NCBI GenBank assembly: GCA_016787785.1
Contig: JAEUTO010000011.1
Location: 186,001-250,000 of the forward strand
From: Bacteroidia bacterium
GTDB taxonomy: Bacteria > Bacteroidota > Bacteroidia > B-17B0 > Aurantibacillaceae
Reading direction: 5' to 3'
Length of the DNA: 64,000 nucleotides
A program made the translations under genes and the position numbers. Below the pieces are notes generated by a model. That model did not search any database and had not been told where the DNA came from. It was given only the letters and a program-made list of their open reading frames with translations. Shown piece after piece: positions 34,660 through 41,176 of this stretch (positions are counted from its first letter, which is position 1; each line of letters opens with the position of its first letter).

Positions 34660-36801
34660 TTATAAATTATCAATAAAATAATTGCAAATTTTTTCCATTA
34701 AATGTGCCCTGTCTTTTCCAAGCACATTGTGCTCGTGGCCCGGGTAAACAAAATAATCCAGTTGCACGCCCTTTTCTACGGCTTTCTTTTGGTACATTAT
34801 GCTGTGTTGCCAAACCACCACCGGATCCTGCGCACCGTGGATCATTAACAATTTACCTTTTAAATTGCCTACATGGTTGAGCAAATTATTTTTATCGTAA
34901 CCCTCTTTATTTTCCTGTGGACTATCGTTATAACGCTCGCCATACATGATCTCGTAATAACTCCAGTCTATTACCGGTCCACCGGCAGCACCCACTTTAA
35001 ATGTACCGGGGTAACGCGTCATTAATGAGGTAGTCATAAAGCCACCATAACTCCAACCATGCACACCAAGGCGTGTGGCATCTACATAAGGTAAAGACTT
35101 TAAATAATTAACCCCACTAATTTGGTCTTCCATTTCTTTTGTGCCCACCTGTCGGTGAATGGCTTGTTCAAAGGCCTTACCGCGATAGTTCGTTCCTCTT
35201 CCATCCAGGGTAAAAACAATAAATCCTTTTTGTGCCATGTATTGGTACCATAATTCGCCACCGGCCATCCAGGTATTGGTAACCATTTGCGAATGCGGCC
35301 CGTTGTATAAATAAACAATTACAGGATATTTTTTTGTGCTGTCAAAGTTAACTGGTTTAAACATGCGGCAATGTAGTTCTGTGCCTTCTACATTTTTAAT
35401 GGTAAACAAATTCCATTTGCCCAGCTTGTAATTCTTTATCGGATTTTCAGCAGTAAAAATAGTTTTTGATTTGCCAGTGGCGGTATTAATAATTCTGTAT
35501 TCGCGGGGGATAAAACAGGAGGTAAAATTATCAATAACATAATCTCCCTTTTTACTTATTGCTGCAGTGTGATAACCGTTATACTGCGTTAAGCGTTTTG
35601 ATTTACCGCTTTTTAAATTAACCATATAAACATCCTGGTTAATAGGGCTTTGCTCAGCTGCGTGAAAAAATAAATTTTCGCCCTTATCATCAAAACCCAG
35701 ATCATCTTTAACTTCCCAATTACCCTTGGTAAGTTGTTTTATTAATTTACCATCAATTGCATATAAATAAAAATGGTTGTAACCATCTCTTCTGCTTTGC
35801 CAGATAAATTGTTTTGGATTGTTCTTTACAAACAACATGGGATTTAATGGCTCGGCATACTTTTCATCTTTTTCTTCAAACAGGGTTCTAACAAAATCGC
35901 CCGTTGCAGCATCGTACTCATTTAATTTAAAATGGTTTTGCTCGCGGTTTAAAACAGCCATGTAAACGTATCTTTCATCCGGACTCCATGCAATGTTAGT
36001 TAAGTATTGATCCTTTGGGCCTTCTGTTTTTAGTTTAACGCTTGTATTACTTTTTAAATTATAAACTAATACTGTTACATAATGGCTTTTGCCACCTGCC
36101 ATTGGGTATTTAATATTTTTATTTTGTGCAGGGTTGGTACTCCAGTCAATAATCGGATAATCTTTTACATCGCTTTGATCCATGCGGTAATAAGCTAGTG
36201 CATTGCCATTAGGGCTCCAGAAAGTTCCTTTAACGATACCAAATTCTTCGCGGTGAACCGATTTACCATTTACTATTTCGTAAGAACCATCGGTTGTAAC
36301 CTGGTTTACTTTGCCGTTGTTTGAAACATATAAATTGTTACCACTTGTATAAGCAAAAATTTCGCCTTCTTTAAAATTATCCAAATTCTCTAAGGTAAAA
36401 TCGCTTTGTTTTCTTTCTGACTTAACAACCGTTTTTTCATTGGCTGAATAAAGCCACTCACCTTTTTTATTATGAAAATAAAATTGGTTTTCGTTTTCCC
36501 ATAAAATTCCCTCAAAAGCAGAAACGGTATCAACCGAAGCGGTTACAAGGTTTTTATTGAACCCAACTGTAGAAATAGTTGAAAGCGTTTTGCCACTCTC
36601 GGCATCAATAATAATAAGTTCATTCTTTTCTATATACGCCACTTTTTTTGATCCGGGAATAAAAGCAAGTGCCTGCAAACGTTTTGGCGCAAGGCTTGTA
36701 CGGCCTTTCCAAACTGCATCCTGTATGGTAAGTAATTGATCCTGCGAAAAAACGAAATAAGAAATAATGATCAATAGAAAGCTGAGACTGGTTTTTTTCA
36801 T
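34660..36801 (-). CDS. Dipeptidyl peptidase IV family protein (S9)
   Basis: The 713-residue enzyme has a signal peptide (MKKTSLSFLLIIISYFVFSQ), an N-terminal beta-propeller (GKSVHREEFGIVKGTFWSPNG, YVYMAVLNREQNHFKLNEY) and a C-terminal alpha/beta-hydrolase domain. The catalytic Ser is in GWSYGGFMT, the Asp in GAQDPVVVWQHS and the His in YPGHEHNVLG. The N-terminal EE motif of DPP IV (REEFG) that binds the substrate amino terminus is present. It cleaves dipeptides with proline at position two, probably in the periplasm or at the surface, where such enzymes feed peptide uptake. Length fits the family (about 720). It is divergent from the DUF5819 gene. Confidence 0.93.
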   Translation of the reverse strand: MKKTSLSFLLIIISYFVFSQDQLLTIQDAVWKGRTSLAPKRLQALAFIPGSKKVAYIEKNELIIIDAESGKTLSTISTVGFNKNLVTASVDTVSAFEGILWENENQFYFHNKKGEWLYSANEKTVVKSERKQSDFTLENLDNFKEGEIFAYTSGNNLYVSNNGKVNQVTTDGSYEIVNGKSVHREEFGIVKGTFWSPNGNALAYYRMDQSDVKDYPIIDWSTNPAQNKNIKYPMAGGKSHYVTVLVYNLKSNTSVKLKTEGPKDQYLTNIAWSPDERYVYMAVLNREQNHFKLNEYDAATGDFVRTLFEEKDEKYAEPLNPMLFVKNNPKQFIWQSRRDGYNHFYLYAIDGKLIKQLTKGNWEVKDDLGFDDKGENLFFHAAEQSPINQDVYMVNLKSGKSKRLTQYNGYHTAAISKKGDYVIDNFTSCFIPREYRIINTATGKSKTIFTAENPIKNYKLGKWNLFTIKNVEGTELHCRMFKPVNFDSTKKYPVIVYLYNGPHSQMVTNTWMAGGELWYQYMAQKGFIVFTLDGRGTNYRGKAFEQAIHRQVGTKEMEDQISGVNYLKSLPYVDATRLGVHGWSYGGFMTTSLMTRYPGTFKVGAAGGPVIDWSYYEIMYGERYNDSPQENKEGYDKNNLLNHVGNLKGKLLMIHGAQDPVVVWQHSIMYQKKAVEKGVQLDYFVYPGHEHNVLGKDRAHLMEKICNYFIDNL

Positions 36802-36861
36802 GCTGTATTTTTATTAATTTAGAGCATTAAATATAGGCATAAAATAATTATTGTCATCTTT

Positions 36862-37341
36862 TTGTTATCTTATCTGGTAATTCATTTTACCTCTGTTTTT
36901 TTGTATTCAAAACCTTTTCGTTCAGAAAAAACAAAACCTGAATTTTATGCCCAGGCCTACATCTATCCTTATTTTCATCAAAACTGGAATCTGTTTGCAC
37001 CCGCGCCGGATGCGAATTACAAACTTTATTGTGCGTTCGAAAATAATGGCAAACAACAAGTAGATCTTTTTTCTGAAATAAAAACCATACACCAAAGCAA
37101 CCGCTTAAAAGGCTACGGACCTTTATTGGTAGGGCTTTCAAACGCCATTCATTATTTTGAAAAAAATGCATTGCAGGCACCTTTAAACGGATCGATGGAA
37201 AACAATACTAGTTTTAAAGTGATAGTCTATTTTGCAAAAAACTACCTTCAACATACGCGAAACATTCCTATCACACAGCTTAAGCTTATTCTTGTTGTGA
37301 GCGAGGTTTCCACCTCAAAACAAAGAATATATTTTAATTAG
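36862..37341 (+). CDS. DUF5819 family membrane protein
   Basis: The 159-residue product (TTG start at 36862) has an N-terminal membrane helix and the DUF5819 hallmark FHQNWNLFAPAPDAN around residue 40-55, then KLYCAFENNGKQQVDLF. With a TTG start the membrane helix is short (LSYLVIHFTSVFLY); extending to the upstream ATT at 36826 would give KYRHKIIIVIFLLSY, a full-length helix of about 21 residues. That upstream start would leave only 24 bases to the divergent DPP IV gene. I keep the TTG as the conservative start. Family function is unknown; proteins of this kind are small and membrane anchored. It precedes a patatin-like phospholipase gene by 42 bases, possibly as an operon. Confidence 0.75.
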   Translation: MLSYLVIHFTSVFLYSKPFRSEKTKPEFYAQAYIYPYFHQNWNLFAPAPDANYKLYCAFENNGKQQVDLFSEIKTIHQSNRLKGYGPLLVGLSNAIHYFEKNALQAPLNGSMENNTSFKVIVYFAKNYLQHTRNIPITQLKLILVVSEVSTSKQRIYFN

Positions 37342-37383
37342 ATTTTTTCTGCCATTTACAGGTTTTTTTGCTATTTTTAGGCT

Positions 37384-38388
37384 ATGACAAAAGTGAAGAA
37401 AATTGATGTGGCCTTGCAAGGCGGAGGCGCTCATGGTGCCTATTCATGGGGCGTAATAGACAGGTTGTTGGACGATGATCGTATTGAAATTGACGGCATA
37501 TGTGGTACAAGTGCCGGCGCCATGAATGGTGTTTGCACGGTTTATGGTTTAAACAAGGGTGGGAAAAATCTTGCCAAACATTTGCTTGTAAAATTCTGGC
37601 ATAAAATATCTGAAGCAGGAAAATTATCTCCCTTGCAACCAACCTGGTTTGATAAAGTAATGAGTCCGGGTAATATGGATTACTCGCCAAGCTATAAGTT
37701 CTTTACAATGGCTTCTGAAAACATGTCGCCTGCGCAAATGAATCCATTAAAATTAAATCCTCTCGAAAAAATATTAAAAGAATTAATTGATTTTGATGAG
37801 CTTCATAAAATGAGTCCGCCAAAATTATTTGTATGCGCAACCAATGTAAAAACCTGCGCGCCCAAAATTTTTGGTCCTAAAGAAATTTCTGCAAAAGCAA
37901 TTATGGCCAGCGCCTGTTTACCATACATGTACGAAGCTGTTGAAATTGACGGAGAATTTTATTGGGATGGCGGTTACATGGGCAACCCGCCACTTGGCCC
38001 CTTAACAGAGCATACCGAGGGAACCGATGATATTTTATTGATCGAGGTAAATCCTTTTACAATTAAAAAGGTGCCCGATAATATTGAAGAAATAAAAGAC
38101 CGCGTGAACGAAATTTCTTTTAATTCGTCATTAGCCTTAGAAATTAAACACATGGAGTTTGTGAACGATCTTGTGGATAAAGGAATTACTTTGGATGGTA
38201 AATTGAAAAAAATAAATTTACACCGTGTAAGCTCAAATAATGTTTTAGGCGAATTTAATTTATCAAGTAAACTAAATACCGATTGGGATTTTTTAATGCA
38301 TCTTAAAAACCTTGGCTACAAAGCTTGCGGCGCATGGCTGGATGCGAATTACAACAACATCGGAAAAAAATCAACGTTCCATTTATAA
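37384..38388 (+). CDS. Patatin-like phospholipase
   Basis: The 334-residue protein has the patatin active-site set: oxyanion loop LQGGGAHGAYSWG near residue 11, catalytic Ser43 in GTSAGAMNG (GxSxG) and the catalytic Asp195 in FYWDGGYMGNPP (DGG). It hydrolyses acyl esters, probably phospholipids, with a Ser-Asp dyad. No signal peptide is seen, so it is cytoplasmic or membrane associated. The M3 peptidase gene starts four bases after its stop, so the two are in one transcript. Target lipid is not known. Confidence 0.93.
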   Translation: MTKVKKIDVALQGGGAHGAYSWGVIDRLLDDDRIEIDGICGTSAGAMNGVCTVYGLNKGGKNLAKHLLVKFWHKISEAGKLSPLQPTWFDKVMSPGNMDYSPSYKFFTMASENMSPAQMNPLKLNPLEKILKELIDFDELHKMSPPKLFVCATNVKTCAPKIFGPKEISAKAIMASACLPYMYEAVEIDGEFYWDGGYMGNPPLGPLTEHTEGTDDILLIEVNPFTIKKVPDNIEEIKDRVNEISFNSSLALEIKHMEFVNDLVDKGITLDGKLKKINLHRVSSNNVLGEFNLSSKLNTDWDFLMHLKNLGYKACGAWLDANYNNIGKKSTFHL

Positions 38389-38392
38389 GCAT

Positions 38393-40084
38393 ATGAAGAG
38401 AAGTTTTGTTGCAAAAGATTTCACGGTAACTACCTGGGAATTACTAAAACCTTATTTTACGCAGTTACAAGAACGCGCCATTAATTCGGTTGATGAATTA
38501 GAAAAATGGTTAAAAGATTACAGCGAACTAAGCGCGGTAATTAGCGAGAACATGGCCTGGCGTTATATTAAAATGACCTGCGATACCGCTAACACAGCGT
38601 TGCGTGACAGCTTTAACGATTTTGTGCAAAACATTGAGCCGCACATGTCGCCCATTGCCAACGACCTTAACAAAAAAATTATTGCTACGCCTTTTGTAGA
38701 TAAATTAACCAAAGCCGGTTACGATATTTATTTGCGCGGTATAAAAAACAGTATCGATCTTTTCAGAGAAGAGAACATTCCTTTAAATACAAAATTACAA
38801 GAGCTCGAACAACAGTTTGGCGAAATTAACGGCGCGCAAAGTATTGAATATGCCGGCGAAAAAATGACACTGCAAAAAGCAGGTGTCTTTTTAAAAGACC
38901 TAAACCGCACGGTGCGCGAAGAAGTGTATCAAAAAGTACAAAACAGACGCGCGCAGGATGAAGATGCTTTGAACGACTTGTTTACCAAATTAATTGAATT
39001 AAGACACCAGGTTGCATTAAATGCAGGTTTTAAAAATTTTCGCGATTACAAACACCAGGCCTTAGCACGCTTTGATTATTCGGTGCAGGACTGTTTAAAT
39101 TTTCACGAAGCCGTTAAGTTACATGCCGTGCCATTAATTAACGAGCACGATAAACAACGTAAACAAAAATTAAAGTTGGATGATTATCGTCCATGGGATA
39201 CTTCGGTTGACGAAGAAGGCTTGCCGCCTTTAAAACCATTTACAACCGCGCAGGAATTAATTGACAAAACAATTGCCTGCTTTAATAAACTAGATCCGTT
39301 TTTTGGTGAGTGCATAAACACCATGCAAAAAATGAAACGCCTTGATCTGGAGAGCAGATTAGGCAAAGCACCCGGCGGCTACCAATATCCCTTGTACGAA
39401 ACCGATGTGCCTTTTATTTTTATGAACTCGGTTGGTTTGCATCGCGATCTGGTAACCATGGTACACGAGGGCGGACATGCCATACACTCTTTTTTAGATT
39501 TTGATCTGGAGCTGGTAGATTTTAAATCGCCGCCAAGCGAAGTGGCCGAACTGGCCAGTATGAGCATGGAATTAATGAGCATGGAACACTGGGACGAGTT
39601 CTTTAAAACCGATGAAGAATTAAAACGCGCCAAGCGCCAGCAATTGGAAGGTGTAATGGATACCTTGCCCTGGATAGCAGCCATAGATAAATTTCAGCAT
39701 TGGATCTATGAGAACCCAAAGCACAACACTGCTGAGCGTTATGATGCATGGCAAAAAATAATTGCCGACTTTGGAAGTTCTGTTATAAATTACAAAGGAT
39801 TAGAAAGTAATTTAAAAAGAAGATGGCAGGTGCAATTGCATTTATACGAAGTGCCTTTTTATTATATAGAGTATGGTTTTGCGCAATTGGGCGCTGTAGC
39901 GGTGTGGCGCAATTACAAACGCAACCCAAAAGAGGCCATTGAAAAATACAAACAAGCATTGTCTTTAGGCTACACGCGCTCTATTCCAAAAATTTACGAA
40001 GCGGCCGGTATTAAATTTGATTTTAGTCCTGCTTACATAAAAGAACTAATGGATTTTGTGAAAGAAGAGTATGCTAAGATCTAA
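38393..40084 (+). CDS. M3 family oligoendopeptidase
   Basis: From the ATG at 38393 the 563-residue enzyme starts MKRSFVAKDFTVTTWELLKP, a normal start for this family; the longer frame from 38312 overlaps the patatin gene and adds no recognisable residues. The zinc site is HEGGHAIHS (HExxH) in LVTMVHEGGHAIHSF, with a downstream glutamate in LASMSMELMSMEHW completing the set. M3 enzymes of this size cut short peptides in the cytoplasm. It is four bases after the patatin gene. The exact subgroup (PepF-like) is inferred from length and motif. Confidence 0.9.
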   Translation: MKRSFVAKDFTVTTWELLKPYFTQLQERAINSVDELEKWLKDYSELSAVISENMAWRYIKMTCDTANTALRDSFNDFVQNIEPHMSPIANDLNKKIIATPFVDKLTKAGYDIYLRGIKNSIDLFREENIPLNTKLQELEQQFGEINGAQSIEYAGEKMTLQKAGVFLKDLNRTVREEVYQKVQNRRAQDEDALNDLFTKLIELRHQVALNAGFKNFRDYKHQALARFDYSVQDCLNFHEAVKLHAVPLINEHDKQRKQKLKLDDYRPWDTSVDEEGLPPLKPFTTAQELIDKTIACFNKLDPFFGECINTMQKMKRLDLESRLGKAPGGYQYPLYETDVPFIFMNSVGLHRDLVTMVHEGGHAIHSFLDFDLELVDFKSPPSEVAELASMSMELMSMEHWDEFFKTDEELKRAKRQQLEGVMDTLPWIAAIDKFQHWIYENPKHNTAERYDAWQKIIADFGSSVINYKGLESNLKRRWQVQLHLYEVPFYYIEYGFAQLGAVAVWRNYKRNPKEAIEKYKQALSLGYTRSIPKIYEAAGIKFDFSPAYIKELMDFVKEEYAKI

Positions 40085-40094
40085 CGAAAATTTG

Positions 40095-40131
40095 TCCTCC
40101 TCTGGAGGAGGTGCCCGAAGGGCGGAGGAGG
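40095..40131. repeat. GC-rich palindromic intergenic element
   Basis: CCTCCTC followed by TGGAGGAGG, and then GCCCGAAGGGC, form two adjacent small hairpins in an otherwise A/T-rich region. This looks like the short GC-rich interspersed repeats found between genes in Bacteroidota genomes. Confidence 0.5.
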
Positions 40132-40241
40132 AATAAATAAAAAGGAAAGTCTATATATTTGTAGCAATTCTGTTTGCAGGAGAAATGATTTAGCAATGTC
40201 AATTCCAGAAATGTTAGTATTAAGCCGTTTTAATGCGGTTA

Positions 40242-40670
40242 CTACTTACACTTAGCACAATTATCTTTTTTACTGCCGAAGCCGCAATCGTTACATAATT
40301 TAGCTTCAATTTTGGTGCTGCCCATCCATTTGTTGCATTTAGCGCAATTGTCTTTTTTACTGCCAAATCCACAATCGCTGCACAATTGAGCAGCAATTTT
40401 GGTGCTTCCAACCCATTTATCACAGGCAACGCAATTATCTTTTTTGTTGCCAAAACCACAATCATTACAAAGCATTGCCGGCACACCCGAGCTTGCAACC
40501 CATTTATTGCAGCGCTTACAATCACCAGCGGCCTTTGATGCTGCTGTTGTTTTGTTTGGTTCGTTGGCACTATTGATCTGTTTATTTTTATTTCCATGCA
40601 TATACATGGTACATCCTATAATTATAGAAATTACAAGAGCTATTGTCACATTATATTTATAATTTTTCAT
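40242..40670 (-). CDS. Membrane-anchored or lipoprotein with tandem CxxC-x13-CxxC repeats
   Basis: The 142-residue product has an N-terminal hydrophobic stretch (NVTIALVISIIIGCTMYMHG), a membrane anchor or lipoprotein signal with Cys20. From about residue 50 it consists of three 29-residue repeats plus a fourth partial CxxC. Each unit has CxxCxKWxxS...LCxDCGFGxKKDN, giving two CxxC pairs 13 residues apart, so each could bind one zinc as a small zinc ribbon. Period at DNA level is exactly 87 bases (CAATT words at 40258, 40345, 40432 and 40519). No named family is recognised. The gene stands alone between the M3 peptidase and a gene-poor stretch. Confidence 0.75.
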   Translation of the reverse strand: MKNYKYNVTIALVISIIIGCTMYMHGNKNKQINSANEPNKTTAASKAAGDCKRCNKWVASSGVPAMLCNDCGFGNKKDNCVACDKWVGSTKIAAQLCSDCGFGSKKDNCAKCNKWMGSTKIEAKLCNDCGFGSKKDNCAKCK

Positions 40671-40758
40671 GCTATTTTTTTATATTCAAATTTATGAAAT
40701 TTATTTAAACCAAAGTTTACAACTGGTCTATGACTATTTGCTTATTCGTTCGTGTGTG

Positions 40759-40857
40759 CTAAAGCGCAGAATCTTTAACAACCTTAAATACTTTTTGCCC
40801 TACAGGACTTTGAACTTTTAAATAATAAATTCCTAATGGCAATAACGAAGTAATAAC
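40759..40857 (-). pseudogene. Remnant of a T9SS type A sorting domain
   Basis: The minus strand encodes 32 residues, with LLPLGIYYLKVQSPVGQK and FKVVKDSAL, then a stop codon. This matches the C-terminal half of type A sorting domains (…GIYYLKV…GQ…K..K). A stop codon sits immediately before the fragment and no start or upstream domain remains, so it is a decayed gene end. Confidence 0.5.
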
Positions 40858-40962
40858 TTAAAACGGAAAGAGGGTTAAAATGCGCAAAAAATTAGAACAT
40901 AAAATTTCTATTCAACAGAAATTATTAATCAACAATTGTACAACTCGTTGGCACATAATTTA

Positions 40963-40978
40963 GCTTGCCATGGCAAGC
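40963..40978. repeat. Perfect 16-base palindrome
   Basis: GCTTGCCATGGCAAGC is fully self-complementary and has an A run after it. No coding frame uses it. It could be an operator or a loopless hairpin; no function can be assigned. Confidence 0.45.
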
Positions 40979-41112
40979 AAAAAATCAAATTCTGAATATT
41001 ACCTGAACCTTATTTTTGTCTTACTTTTTGTCTTAACATAGGGCGATGCGAACCATTGAGCCAGGGTAACTAGAACTTTAAGATCTTTCATGGATGTGTT
41101 TTATAGCATAAA

Positions 41113-41152
41113 TATAAAAAAAATTCCCTCCTGTAAAAACAAGAGGGAATAG
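41113..41152 (-). terminator. Terminator of gcvP
   Basis: On the minus strand ATTCCCTC pairs with GAGGGAAT around a 12-base loop and runs into eight T residues, 25-65 bases after the gcvP stop codon. Confidence 0.87.
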
Positions 41153-41176
41153 AAAATATATATTTTATTTATTTTT

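Larger units (their letters stand above)
40671..41112. other. Gene-poor stretch with T9SS remnant and palindrome
   Basis: About 440 bases hold no complete gene. They contain a remnant of a T9SS sorting domain (40759-40857, minus strand) and a 16-base perfect palindrome (40963-40978). The rest has no codon structure or hairpin that I can see. Confidence 0.6.

Noticed and set aside
38312-38392. Longer M3 peptidase frame overlapping the patatin gene
   Set aside because: The added residues are encoded by patatin codons in another frame; ATG at 38393 gives the normal family start.
40154-40161. TATATTTG on the plus strand as a promoter
   Set aside because: Perfect -7 match, but no -33 partner and no plus-strand gene downstream; it points antisense into the Cys-repeat gene.
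40220-40597. Second minus-strand frame across the Cys repeats
   Set aside because: It is the same repeated DNA read in another frame; it lacks a signal and the regular CxxC pattern belongs to the other frame.
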